Assembly (NCBI RefSeq): GCF_038719015.1
Contig: NZ_CP152276.1
Location: forward strand, 4,605,501-4,669,500
Direction of reading: 5' to 3'
Source: Nguyenibacter vanlangensis
Lineage (GTDB): Bacteria; Pseudomonadota; Alphaproteobacteria; Acetobacterales; Acetobacteraceae
DNA length: 64,000 nucleotides
The translations under genes and the position numbers were made by a program. The notes under the pieces were generated by a model that worked only from the letters and a program-made list of their open reading frames with translations, did not search any database and was not told where the DNA came from. Shown piece by piece: positions 10,937-19,143 of this stretch. The first letter of the stretch is position 1, and each line of letters begins with the position of its first letter.

Positions 10937-11458
10937 TCAAGGCCGATCCAGCACGCCCACACAGGCACGTTCGGCGGTATCGATATATTTCCGTACCATG
11001 CTGACTGATACGTTGAGGCGTTCGGCGATGTCCTGATGGCGCAGATGGTCGATTCGGTAGAAGAAGAACGCCGCGCGTGCCTTGGGGGACACGCCGCGCA
11101 GCGCATGGTCCATGCGCTGGAGCAATTGCAGGAACTCATTATGTTCCTCGGGGCTCGGCGCTGTCTCCGCCGAAACGGTCCGCAGCGCGTCCAGATAGCT
11201 TGCCTCCAGCACGCTGCGTCTTCTCAACTCGGAGATCAAGCGCCGCGCCACGACCAGCAGAAAAGCACGCGGCTCGCGCAAGCTTTCCGCCTGCCGGGAT
11301 GCGGCAAGGCGGACAAACGCCTCGGAGGCGATTTCCTCCCCCTTGCTACGGGAACCGAGCTGACGCGCCACACGCCCGGCCAGCCAGCCGAAATGCGACT
11401 GGAACAGTCCTGCCAGCGGGTCTGCATGCCGTGAATGCGTCAGGGGGTGTTTGGTCAT
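10937..11458 (-). CDS. ECF (FecI-like) RNA polymerase sigma factor
   Basis: About 173 residues with sigma region 2 (FQSHFGWLAGRVARQLGS, EEIASEAFVRLAAS, REPRAFLLVVARRLI) and region 4 (LRGVSPKARAAFFFYRIDHL, HQDIAERLNVSVSMVRKYI). It belongs to the iron-starvation/FecI group. The frame is open further upstream, but ATG 11458 begins directly before the conserved part, and the upstream stretch reads through an AT-rich promoter-like region. It is the first gene of the unit sigma-FecR-receptor-peptidase and would direct transcription of the receptor when the ligand is present. Confidence 0.9.
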   Translation of the reverse strand: MTKHPLTHSRHADPLAGLFQSHFGWLAGRVARQLGSRSKGEEIASEAFVRLAASRQAESLREPRAFLLVVARRLISELRRRSVLEASYLDALRTVSAETAPSPEEHNEFLQLLQRMDHALRGVSPKARAAFFFYRIDHLRHQDIAERLNVSVSMVRKYIDTAERACVGVLDRP

Positions 11459-11922
11459 CTCTGGTTTCACACGGCCCAACCGAACGCGACGGGCACCGGA
11501 TCGTATCGCATCCCGCACGCATAAATACAAAAACAAATCGTATAATTATTGAATTTGTCCGATATATAAACTTTTTCCAAGGGTAATTTTTCTCACACGT
11601 TCTTGATATCGACTTCGTAACGTCTTCACGTGATTTCCAGCGCCGCGCCGTGTGTCCCCCGTTCAGGAAACGCTGTACGACGCTCTCTCCTGACAATCAT
11701 AACGAAGCCGCAATAGGCAAGAGGCACGTCCGCTCGACCAACCGCTTTTTTTTGGAATGTGTCCCGGCGAACACCCGGTGTGGCCGGGCATGAAAAGGCG
11801 GTCCTGTCCACTGTCCCTTTGATTCCAAAATTCGCCTATGGCGAGCGGCCCGTTATCACTGGCCGGGGTGATGTCACCGGCTCCGGTCTCATACGCCTTA
11901 CCATTCCGCAGCCCCAAGTAAT
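11459..11922. other. AT-rich promoter region and non-coding right end of the inserted block
   Basis: The part next to the sigma gene (about 11520-11640) is clearly AT-rich, with tracts such as AATAATTATTG and ATATATAAAC, and probably holds the operon promoter. From about 11700 to 11922 the sequence is GC-rich again with no convincing gene. The minus-strand frame that continues from the truncated regulator reads through it to a stop at 11663. I see no transposase or integrase. Confidence 0.5.
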
Positions 11923-12232
11923 AGTCGATCAGGATGTCCAGCGCGCGGACCGCGCTTTCGAAGGCTAGGATGTTCGCCTTGTCCAGCGAGTCGAGATTGA
12001 CGCCCACCAGGACCAGCGCGCCGCGCCCGACCTTGGCGGAATCGAGGATCGCGCTGAAGCGCAGGATGACGCCGCGTTCGACCAGGCGTTGCACCCGACG
12101 AAAACATGTCGCCGCACTTTGATTGACCAGCGGGGCGAGGTCCGAGATCGGCAGGCGTCCGTTCGCTGCCAGGTGGTTCAGGATTGCACGGTCGGTCCGG
12201 TCGAGGTCGGACCTGGCAGCATCTTCCATCAT
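11923..12232 (-). pseudogene. Truncated second copy of the Lrp/AsnC regulator
   Basis: The first ~103-108 residues match the regulator at 3325-3810, including the whole helix-turn-helix. After IDYYLG the match ends and the frame runs through unrelated sequence to a stop at 11663. The RAM ligand-binding domain is therefore missing. If translated, it would give a DNA-binding domain with a foreign tail, which could interfere with the intact copy; more probably it is inert. Confidence 0.85.
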
Positions 12233-12263
12233 GTCTCCCGATGACGTCAAAATCCTTCAGCGA

Positions 12264-12289
12264 GACGAAATGTAGTGAATGATTCCGTC
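12264..12289. promoter_or_regulatory. Inverted repeat, candidate Lrp/AsnC operator (right copy)
   Basis: Same position within the repeat as 3842-3867: GACGAAAT-N10-ATTCCGTC, one mismatch from perfect symmetry. It lies 85-110 bases upstream of the intact TonB receptor start, so this copy is the one that could control the receptor. Confidence 0.45.
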
Positions 12290-12373
12290 ATTTCTATGTC
12301 GGAATATGAATGCACAATTCGTATCGATTTCGACAATATCGCACCACACGAATTCGTGAGCAAGGAGCGACCC

Positions 12374-14689
12374 GTGAGCGCGCGAAGAAAATTTCTGTAC
12401 GCCTTCGTTTCATCTTTGGCGGTGCTGGCTGCATTGCCTGCAGCCCATGGCGCTCCGGTGTCGGTGCGCAAACCGAAGGGCAAGGTGGCGGCATCCCATG
12501 CGCCGAAACCGCGCGTCCATGCCGTCGTCGCCGCGTCGGAATCGCTGGCCGTGACCGCGAACCGCAATACGTCCCATGGGATGGAGCAGACGATCACGCG
12601 CAAGGCGCTGGAGACCTTCGTGCCGGGAACCAGCGTGTTGCAGGTGCTCTCGGCCACGACGCCGGGGGTGAGCTTTGCCTCGGACGACCCGTTCGGCCTG
12701 GATACCTGGGCGAACACATTCTATATCCGGGGCTATACGCAGAGCCAGCTTGGCATCACGCTCGACGGGATCCCGCTGGGGGACGGGCAGTTCATCAATG
12801 CCAGCGGCCTGGACATCAACCAGGCGGTGATCCAGGACAATATCGGCCATGTGAACATGTCGCAGGGGGGCGGGGCGCTGGATGTCATGTCCATCACCAA
12901 CCTGGGCGGCGCGCTGCAATATTATACGCTGGACCCGCGCGACAGGATGGGCGGCGACGTGTCCCAGACCTTCGGCAGCAATGGGACCTATCGCACCTTC
13001 GCCCGGTTCGAGAGCGGGGTGCTGAACCGCACCGGCACGAAGTTTTCCGCCGCTTATGCCCGAACCGACGCGGGCAAGTGGAAGGGCGCGGGCGATCAGT
13101 TCGAGCAGCAGGCGAATTTCAAGGTCGTCCAGCCGCTGGGCACGCGGGGGAAGGTCAGCGGCTATTTCAACTATTCGGAGTTCGATCAATATAACTATAG
13201 CGACCTGAGCCTGGAGATCATCCACAAGCTGGGCCAGCGGGTCGATTACTACTATCCCGACTATGCCACGGCCTATAAGGCGGCGCTGGGGCAGTTTCCG
13301 GCCGGCTATGACAGGTTGTCGGACCCGGAGGATGCGTCCTATTACGACGGGGCGCAGCTTCAGCGGAATTACCTGACCGGCATTACGACGCAATATGACC
13401 TGACCGACCGGCTGCATTTCACCAACGTGCTGTACGACCACCAGTCCGGCGGGGATTACGAATGGACGAATCCCTATGTCACGTCGCCGTCGGGCGCGCC
13501 GATGATCCAGCAGGTGGGCCATACCGCGGTCACACGCCTGGGGGCGACGGCTGCCCTGCAATACGAAATCGGCAATCACACGCTGCATAGCGGGGTCTGG
13601 TACGAGCATGTGGGCTATAGCTGGGCGCAGCGTTACTACAGCCAGCCCGTGCTGGGCCAGGGCGCGCCGCGCAGCGGAACGGGGCCCTATGACGATCCGT
13701 TCGCCACGGCCTATGCGATGCAGTTCAACACGAACACGTTCCAATATTATCTGGAAGACAGCTATCGCATCCTGCAGAACCTGCGCGCGCATGCGGGCTT
13801 CAAGTCGATGCTGACGACCACGGCGGGGGGCGCGTCCTACAACAATCCGACCTATACCGGCCAGGACACGCTGCCCAATGGCAGCCTGACGACGGCCGGC
13901 GCCTTCCTGCCGCATGTCAGCCTGAACTGGACGTTCCTGGGTAGAAACGAGCTGTTCTTCGATTTCGCGAAGAACCTGCGGGCCTATACGTACAATACGT
14001 GGCAGAGCGGCAATGCCTGGGGCGTCAACGAGATGCCGACGAACCTGAAGCCGGAGACGTCCTATAACTACGAGGTGGGATATCGCTATAACGCGAAGCG
14101 GCTGACGGTTCTGGTCAATCTCTATCACATCGACTATCGCAACCGCTTGGCCACGATCACGGTCGGCAGCCTGGTGAACGCGCACAATACCTATATCAAC
14201 GTGGGCAACATGGATATGTGGGGCGCGGATGCGGGCGTGACCGTGCGGCCGCTGCCCGGCCTGGAGGTCTTCAACAGCTTCAGCTACAACAAATCGACCT
14301 ATGGCCGCGACGTGACGAGCGACGGCGTGACCTATCCGGTCGCGGGCAAGCTGGAGGCGGGCTATCCGCAATGGATGTACAAGGCGAACGCGAGCTATGC
14401 GTTCGGGGATGCCCGGCTGAACTTCAACGTCAACTACATGAGCAAGCGCTATATCTCGTATGTCAACGACGCGGCGGTGAGCGGCTACTGGCTGGCGACG
14501 CTGTCGGCGAATTATCGCTTCCGGCATATTCCGCATCTTGAGACGCTTGAATTCAACCTGGGTGTCTACAACCTGTTCAATCAGCAATATGTCGGCGGCA
14601 TCGGCGGCTATTCCATGTCGGGCGACACGCAGCAGCTCTTCGCGGGAGCGCCGCGCCAGATCTTCGGCTCGCTGCACGCACGGTTCTGA
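12374..14689 (+). CDS. TonB-dependent outer-membrane receptor (no STN domain)
   Basis: 771 residues. Signal peptide FLYAFVSSLAVLAALPAAHGA, then the TonB box/plug (ESLAVTANRN, LQVLSATTPGVSF, NTFYIRGYTQSQLGITLDGIPLGDG) and a 22-strand-type barrel with many aromatic-rich strands, ending IFGSLHARF. The GTG at 12374 has AAGGAGCG seven bases upstream; an ATG at 12275 is in frame but falls in the control region. It lacks an STN domain, so it is not a FecI/FecR transducer. Its control is more likely through the divergent Lrp/AsnC regulator. The only regulator copy beside it is truncated, and the intact one is 8.4 kb away. Ligand unknown. Confidence 0.9.
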   Translation: MSARRKFLYAFVSSLAVLAALPAAHGAPVSVRKPKGKVAASHAPKPRVHAVVAASESLAVTANRNTSHGMEQTITRKALETFVPGTSVLQVLSATTPGVSFASDDPFGLDTWANTFYIRGYTQSQLGITLDGIPLGDGQFINASGLDINQAVIQDNIGHVNMSQGGGALDVMSITNLGGALQYYTLDPRDRMGGDVSQTFGSNGTYRTFARFESGVLNRTGTKFSAAYARTDAGKWKGAGDQFEQQANFKVVQPLGTRGKVSGYFNYSEFDQYNYSDLSLEIIHKLGQRVDYYYPDYATAYKAALGQFPAGYDRLSDPEDASYYDGAQLQRNYLTGITTQYDLTDRLHFTNVLYDHQSGGDYEWTNPYVTSPSGAPMIQQVGHTAVTRLGATAALQYEIGNHTLHSGVWYEHVGYSWAQRYYSQPVLGQGAPRSGTGPYDDPFATAYAMQFNTNTFQYYLEDSYRILQNLRAHAGFKSMLTTTAGGASYNNPTYTGQDTLPNGSLTTAGAFLPHVSLNWTFLGRNELFFDFAKNLRAYTYNTWQSGNAWGVNEMPTNLKPETSYNYEVGYRYNAKRLTVLVNLYHIDYRNRLATITVGSLVNAHNTYINVGNMDMWGADAGVTVRPLPGLEVFNSFSYNKSTYGRDVTSDGVTYPVAGKLEAGYPQWMYKANASYAFGDARLNFNVNYMSKRYISYVNDAAVSGYWLATLSANYRFRHIPHLETLEFNLGVYNLFNQQYVGGIGGYSMSGDTQQLFAGAPRQIFGSLHARF

Positions 14690-14709
14690 CCCGGTCCTGA
14701 CGCGCCGTC

Positions 14710-14744
14710 GCATGGGCGGACCCGGTTGTCCGGGCCGCCCATGC
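14710..14744 (+). terminator. Strong hairpin after the TonB receptor
   Basis: A 15-bp stem around GCATGGGCGG...CCGCCCATGC with a four-base loop and one bulged base, 20 bases after the receptor stop. There is no T tract, so termination is inferred from position and stability only. Confidence 0.5.
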
Positions 14745-14862
14745 GGGCCATGTCGCGGGGGAGAGCATGTCGTGAAAGCCCGTGGAACGCGCTGGGCCGC
14801 TGATAAAGCCTCGACGTTTTTCGCATCCTGGGCAGGTGAGTGTTCTGGGATCCCTGGTAGGC

Positions 14863-15189
14863 TTATACGGTTGAGGAGAGTTCAGCGCCCAGCCAATTCA
14901 GATAGTCCTTGATTGCAGCTTCGTCCCGTTTGCAATACGACCATTTCAGGTGCTTCCGCACGGTGATGAAGCCGGCTTGTTTGAGAATTTCCAGATGGCG
15001 GCTAGCCGTAGGCTGTGCCACCGATAGTGCCTCAGCGATCAATGTCATGCAGACGCCGAACTCGACCGGATCGGCCGACCATTGGTGGCCGAAGTGCTTT
15101 TGCGGTTTCGCCAGCAATCGAAGGACCGTCAGGCGTTGCTCGCTCGCCATCGCTTTGATTTGGTTTGATCTATCCATAGCTGTTATCAT
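14863..15189 (-). CDS. ArsR-family winged-helix repressor
   Basis: 108 residues with the ArsR-type helix-turn-helix: MASEQRLTVLRLLAKP, then VAQPTASRHLEILKQAGFI and the wing VRKHLKWSYCKRDE. The metal-site cysteine motif of classical ArsR (ELCVCDL) is absent; CMTLIAEAL stands in its place, so an organic effector is more likely than a metal. It is divergent from the hydrolase at 15227. An inverted repeat CATATTG...CAATATG covers the gap and the first codon, so a shorter product from ATG 15177 is possible. It probably represses itself and the hydrolase. Confidence 0.85.
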   Translation of the reverse strand: MITAMDRSNQIKAMASEQRLTVLRLLAKPQKHFGHQWSADPVEFGVCMTLIAEALSVAQPTASRHLEILKQAGFITVRKHLKWSYCKRDEAAIKDYLNWLGAELSSTV

Positions 15190-15216
15190 ATTGTCATTTA
15201 GCTAAATTGCAATATG
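15187..15216. promoter_or_regulatory. Inverted repeat between the divergent ArsR and hydrolase genes
   Basis: CATATTG and CAATATG, separated by 16 bases, in an AT-rich 37-base gap between divergent starts. Position and symmetry fit the operator of the ArsR-type repressor. Confidence 0.45.
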
Positions 15217-15226
15217 AGTAGCTGTC

Positions 15227-16045
15227 ATGCTGGACCTGCCCAATACGACGATCATAGAAGGAAATGCCGTCCGGTGGGGCAAGGCCGGCAACGGGCCACC
15301 GCTGGTGGCGCTTCATGGGACACCCTTTTCCTCGCAGGTCTGGCGTAGAATCGTGCCGCAACTCGCCGATCGCAGGACCATCTACTATTTCGATCTGGTC
15401 GGCTACGGACTGTCGGAGATGCGTGAGGGTCAAGACGTCTCTCTGGCTGTGCAGAACAAGACCCTCGCCGCTCTGTTCGCGGAGTGGGGCCTCGAACGTC
15501 CCGATATGTTGGCACATGACTTCGGCGGGGCCACGGCGCTACGCGCCTATTACATGAACGGCTTACGTTATAGTTCCTTGACGATCTTCGACGCTGTTGC
15601 CCTCGCCCCCTGGGGGTCCGCTTTGGTTCAGCATGTGCGTCAGCATGAGGCCGCCTTCTCCGGAATGCCAGACTACATGCACCGGGCGCTATTGCGCGCC
15701 TACTTGCAGACTGCGGCTTATAATCCGCTGTCCGAAAAAGCATTGGAAATCTATAGTACGCCGTGGCTCGGGCCAGTAGGCCAGCCTGCGTTCTATCGCC
15801 AGATAGCGCAGATGGATCAGAAATTTACCGATGAGGTTGAAGGACGATACGGGCGGATGGACTGTCCCGTAACAGTCCTCTGGGGGCGAAACGACGAATG
15901 GATACCCTTTGAAAAGGGCGTGGCGCTGGCTGCATTGATCTCCGACGTTGATTGCATCGCGGTGGACGATTCCGGGCACCTCGTTCAGGAAGACCGGCCC
16001 GAAATCATCGTGGCGGCCGTCCTGAAACGGCTCAACCAGGCGTAA
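15227..16045 (+). CDS. Alpha/beta hydrolase with aspartate nucleophile (dehalogenase/epoxide-hydrolase-like)
   Basis: 272 residues, a complete alpha/beta-hydrolase fold. The oxyanion motif HGTPFSS is near residue 30. The nucleophile elbow reads AHDFGG (about residues 97-102), with Asp where esterases have Ser. An acid follows in LWGRNDEWIP, and the catalytic His in DDSGHLVQEDRPE. An Asp nucleophile at this site is characteristic of haloalkane and haloacetate dehalogenases and epoxide hydrolases, which form an alkyl-enzyme ester. The exact substrate cannot be read from the sequence. The divergent ArsR-type gene 37 bases away probably controls it, which suggests an inducible detoxification or catabolic step. 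Confidence 0.82.
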   Translation: MLDLPNTTIIEGNAVRWGKAGNGPPLVALHGTPFSSQVWRRIVPQLADRRTIYYFDLVGYGLSEMREGQDVSLAVQNKTLAALFAEWGLERPDMLAHDFGGATALRAYYMNGLRYSSLTIFDAVALAPWGSALVQHVRQHEAAFSGMPDYMHRALLRAYLQTAAYNPLSEKALEIYSTPWLGPVGQPAFYRQIAQMDQKFTDEVEGRYGRMDCPVTVLWGRNDEWIPFEKGVALAALISDVDCIAVDDSGHLVQEDRPEIIVAAVLKRLNQA

Positions 16046-16341
16046 TGGCGATACGCAAGACATGCCTGCACCAGGCGGGCTGGAATTCGTGAACCGCCCC
16101 GGGGAAAATCATCATCCAACTGGCGAAGGCCGGGGCGGACAACCGGCCGTGCGGCGCGGCGTTCACCGTCGCGGTGGGCGGCATCGCGCGGCGGGTGCGG
16201 CCGAACGCGTTCTTTTGATGCGTGTTTTTGCCCGATCGGATGATTTCATCCGGTCGGGCGATGCCGGGATGCCGCATTGCCTGAGTCGGGGCCCGAGTCG
16301 GGCGCGGACATTCCGCCGGGGCGTGTTGCAGGGAACGGGTG
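16046..16341. other. Intergenic region with a possible degenerate gene fragment and a hairpin
   Basis: No intact gene. Short stretches in different frames (for example AGADNRPCGAAFTVAVGG near 16130-16190) look more protein-like than random and are broken by stops and frame changes, as in a decayed coding sequence; I cannot name a family. A 13-bp hairpin (GCCCGATCGGATG...CATCCGGTCGGGC) lies at 16230-16259 upstream of xylB. Confidence 0.35.
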
Positions 16342-17814
16342 ATGTATATCGGCATCGATGCGGGTACGTCGGGGATCAAGGCGGTTCTGGTGGACGAGGC
16401 GCAGGCCGTCCTGGCGAAGCGGACCGTCGGGCTGAGCAGCCGGTCCCCGCATCCCGGCTGGAGCGAGCAGGACCCCGCGGATTGGTGGGGGGCGCTGCTC
16501 GACGCGGTGGACGGATTGCGGGCCGAGCAGCCGGCGGCGGTCGCCGCGGTGCGGGGGATCGGCCTGTCGGGGCAGCAGCATGGCGCCGTGCTGCTGGACG
16601 CGGCGGGGCAGGTGCTGCGGCCGTGCATCCTGTGGAACGATGTGCGCTCCAGCGCGGAATGCGAGGTGTTCGAGCAGCGTTTTCCCGACAGCCGGAGCGT
16701 GTGCGGCAATATCGCCATGCCGGGATTCACGGCGCCGAAGCTGATATGGGTGGCGCGGCACGAGCCGGAGATCTTCGACGCCGTCCGGCATGTCCTGCTG
16801 CCGAAGGCGTGGCTGCGCTATCGCCTGAGCGGCGAGATGATCGAGGACATGTCCGACGCGTCCGGCACGTTGTGGCAGGATGTCGGGCGCCGCCGCTGGT
16901 CGGACGATGCGCTGGCGGCGACCGGCCTGACGCGGGCCGCGATGCCGGCCCTGTGCGAGGGCACGGCGCAGGCCGGGCGGCTGACGCGCGCGCTGGCCGC
17001 GCGGTGGGGGATGGCGGTGCCGCCGATCCTGGCCGGAGGAGCCGGCGACAATGCGGCCGGCGCGGTCGGGCTGGGGGCGGTGCGGGAGGGCGATGCCTTC
17101 GTCTCGCTGGGGACGTCGGGGGTGGTGTGGGCCACGACCGAGCGTTTTCGCCCCCGGCCGGAATCGGCCATCCATGCCTTCTGCCATGCGGTGCCGGAGA
17201 TGTGGCACCAGATGGGGGTGACCCTGTCCGCCGCGTCCTGCCTGGCCTGGTGGGCGGAGGTGGCCGGACGGGACGAGGCGGCGCTGCTGGCCGAATTACC
17301 GGAGCGGGTCACCGCGCCGTCGGGTGTGCTGTTCCTGCCCTATCTGTCCGGGGAGCGGACGCCCCATAACGACGCCGCGATCCGGGGCGCGTTCGTCGGG
17401 CTGGATCGGGCGAGCACACGGGCGGACATGACCCAGGCCGTGCTGGAAGGCGTGGCCTTTTCGTTTCGCGACGCGCTGGACGGGCTGGCATCGGCGGGAT
17501 CGGTCCTGCGCCAGGCCGACGTGATCGGCGGCGGGGCGCGCAGCGCGGCCTGGGTGTCGATCCTGGCGTCGGTCATGGATATTCCGCTGCATCGGCTGGC
17601 GCACGGAGAGCAGGGCGGCGCGTTCGGCGCGGCGCGGCTGGCCCGGCTGGCCGCGACGGGAGAGCGCATCGCGGACATCTGCCTGCCGCCCGAGCGGATC
17701 GCGACCGTGGCGCCCGACGCGGCCCTGAGGGAGGCGTACGGGCCGGTGCTGGCGCGCTATCGGGCCCTGTATCCGGCCTTGTCCGGCCTGTCGCCGCGGC
17801 GCGGCGCCGCCTGA
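16342..17814 (+). CDS. xylB: Xylulokinase (FGGY family)
   Basis: 490 residues. It phosphorylates D-xylulose to xylulose 5-phosphate, feeding the pentose phosphate pathway, which is central in acetic acid bacteria. N-terminal phosphate-1 motif IGIDAGTSGIKAV, substrate-site LSGQQHGAVLLD and WNDVRS, ATP-binding AGGAGDNAAGAVG and SLGTSGVVW, and the C-terminal FGGY signature region (GVAFSFRDALDGL, VIGGGARSAAWVSI, EQGGAFGAARLA). The ATG at 16342 has AGGGA eight bases upstream; a GTG directly before it is less likely. It stands alone, with no xylose isomerase or transporter beside it. Confidence 0.9.
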   Translation: MYIGIDAGTSGIKAVLVDEAQAVLAKRTVGLSSRSPHPGWSEQDPADWWGALLDAVDGLRAEQPAAVAAVRGIGLSGQQHGAVLLDAAGQVLRPCILWNDVRSSAECEVFEQRFPDSRSVCGNIAMPGFTAPKLIWVARHEPEIFDAVRHVLLPKAWLRYRLSGEMIEDMSDASGTLWQDVGRRRWSDDALAATGLTRAAMPALCEGTAQAGRLTRALAARWGMAVPPILAGGAGDNAAGAVGLGAVREGDAFVSLGTSGVVWATTERFRPRPESAIHAFCHAVPEMWHQMGVTLSAASCLAWWAEVAGRDEAALLAELPERVTAPSGVLFLPYLSGERTPHNDAAIRGAFVGLDRASTRADMTQAVLEGVAFSFRDALDGLASAGSVLRQADVIGGGARSAAWVSILASVMDIPLHRLAHGEQGGAFGAARLARLAATGERIADICLPPERIATVAPDAALREAYGPVLARYRALYPALSGLSPRRGAA

Positions 17815-17855
17815 GGACGCCCCCAACGCAAGAGGCTTGGGCGGGGTGCGCGGAT

Positions 17856-19049
17856 TTATGCGGCCGTTTCCGCGGGGGCCGGGCCGTCGTTCGGGCGATT
17901 CAACGCGCGCAGGGTCATGCCCGTCAGCCCGATCAGCAGCACCACGTAGAGATCGGTGGTGGCCGTGAGGCCAAGGCCGCGCACCGCGAACCCGGCGGCG
18001 AAGGCCGGCACGCAGAAGGCGAGGTAGCTGAGCACGAAATAGCTGGCCATCAGGCCGGCGCGTTCGTGGACATGGGCGAGCGGGACCAGCGCGCGGAGCG
18101 ACCCCTGGACGATCAGGCCGAGCCCGGCGCCGGCGATCGCGGCCCCCGGCAGGAAGAGCGCGAGGTGCCGGGCATGAAGCCCGAGCAGGATGACGGGCAG
18201 GCCGAGCAGAACGAGGGGCGCGCCGCGCCGGAGCAGCATCATCGCGTCACCCTTGCGGTGCAGCAGCATCGCCGCGAGCGCCGCGCTCATGACCGAGGCG
18301 ATTTCCCAGCCGCCCAGCAGCGGGTCGGTCGATCCGCCGGCGGCCAGCCGCGCGACGGCGGGGCCGAGCGACAGGAACAGCCCGGCGAGCGCCCAGACCG
18401 CGATATTGGCGGGCGCGACCCGGAGCAGGGCCGCGCGGGCCCGGTGGGGCACATGCACGCGGGGCCTGAGGGAGGCGAGCGCGCCCGGCTTCGGCGAGAC
18501 CGTTTCGGGCAGGGCGAGGATCGCGGGAACGGCCAGTACCAGGGCGGCGAGGACCAGCACGAAGACCAGATGCAGCGGCTGGGGCGCGAAGCGTGCCAGC
18601 ACGGCCGAGAACAGCGCGAAGCCCGCCATCGAGCCCATCGGCACCATGCCGCTGATCAGCCCGCCGCGCGCGCGTTCGGCGTCCTGAAGGCCCGCGCTGA
18701 GCACGCTGGTGGCGATGCCGGTGGCCAGCCCCTGCAGGGCGCGGCCCCGGATGACGTCGCCGATCCCCGCGGCGGTGGCGAATTGCAGCATGGCCAGTGC
18801 CTCGATCGCGATCGCCATGAGCGCGACGCGGCGGCGGCCGATATGGTCGGACAGCGCGCCGAAGCAGAGCAGCGCGCCCAGCAGGGTCAGGGCGTAGATC
18901 GCGAAGGCGGCCTGGAGCATCGGCACCGGGACGTGCCATTGCGCCTGATAGAGCGGAAAGAGCGGGGTCAGCGCGGCCGAGGCGCCGAGAAAGACGAACA
19001 GGACCGCGCCATAGGTCCAGAGGAGGCGTCGTGCAGGTAGCTTCGTCAT
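17856..19049 (-). CDS. MFS transporter, 12-TM
   Basis: 397 residues with about twelve hydrophobic segments and the MFS motif A in loop 2-3 (GALSDHIGRRRVAL). The N-terminal half has GRALQGLATGIATSVLSAGLQD, similar to motif C regions of drug exporters. It is inner-membrane and proton-driven by family; the substrate is unknown. It diverges from a TetR-type regulator across a 94-base gap with a clear palindrome, which suggests an inducible efflux pump. Confidence 0.85.
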   Translation of the reverse strand: MTKLPARRLLWTYGAVLFVFLGASAALTPLFPLYQAQWHVPVPMLQAAFAIYALTLLGALLCFGALSDHIGRRRVALMAIAIEALAMLQFATAAGIGDVIRGRALQGLATGIATSVLSAGLQDAERARGGLISGMVPMGSMAGFALFSAVLARFAPQPLHLVFVLVLAALVLAVPAILALPETVSPKPGALASLRPRVHVPHRARAALLRVAPANIAVWALAGLFLSLGPAVARLAAGGSTDPLLGGWEIASVMSAALAAMLLHRKGDAMMLLRRGAPLVLLGLPVILLGLHARHLALFLPGAAIAGAGLGLIVQGSLRALVPLAHVHERAGLMASYFVLSYLAFCVPAFAAGFAVRGLGLTATTDLYVVLLIGLTGMTLRALNRPNDGPAPAETAA

Positions 19050-19110
19050 GGACGGGTTCCCCCGTTAAAGCATAGGATGTGCGTTAGTCCATATTGGAGT
19101 ATGCCGCATA

Positions 19111-19129
19111 AAAGCAATATATTTGCTTT
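19111..19129. promoter_or_regulatory. Palindrome, candidate TetR operator
   Basis: AAAGCAA-TATAT-TTGCTTT in the gap between the divergent MFS transporter and TetR gene. The symmetry and location are what a TetR-type repressor controlling both genes would need. Confidence 0.55.
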
Positions 19130-19143
19130 AGAGGGTACGCATC

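Larger units (their letters stand above)
11923..12397. repeat. 475-bp direct repeat, right copy
   Basis: Second copy of 3501-3975, the same length without insertions or deletions. It carries the 5' part of the Lrp/AsnC gene, the divergent control region and the first codons of the TonB receptor, which is intact here and continues to 14689. The two copies differ by scattered point changes, for example GATTTCGTC versus GATTCCGTC in the control region. Confidence 0.95.

Noticed and set aside
3501..12397. Interpreting the 475-bp repeats as insertion-sequence ends or a composite transposon
   Set aside because: The repeats are made of regulator, control region and receptor sequence, with no transposase and no terminal inverted repeats.
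12410..14713. Minus-strand open frame of 767 codons opposite the TonB receptor
   Set aside because: It is a frame shadow of the receptor. It has no recognisable domain and an Arg/Val/Ile-rich composition, while the plus strand encodes a full receptor.
16230..16259. Hairpin upstream of xylB called as a terminator
   Set aside because: The stem is good but no T tract follows on either strand, and no intact gene clearly ends there.
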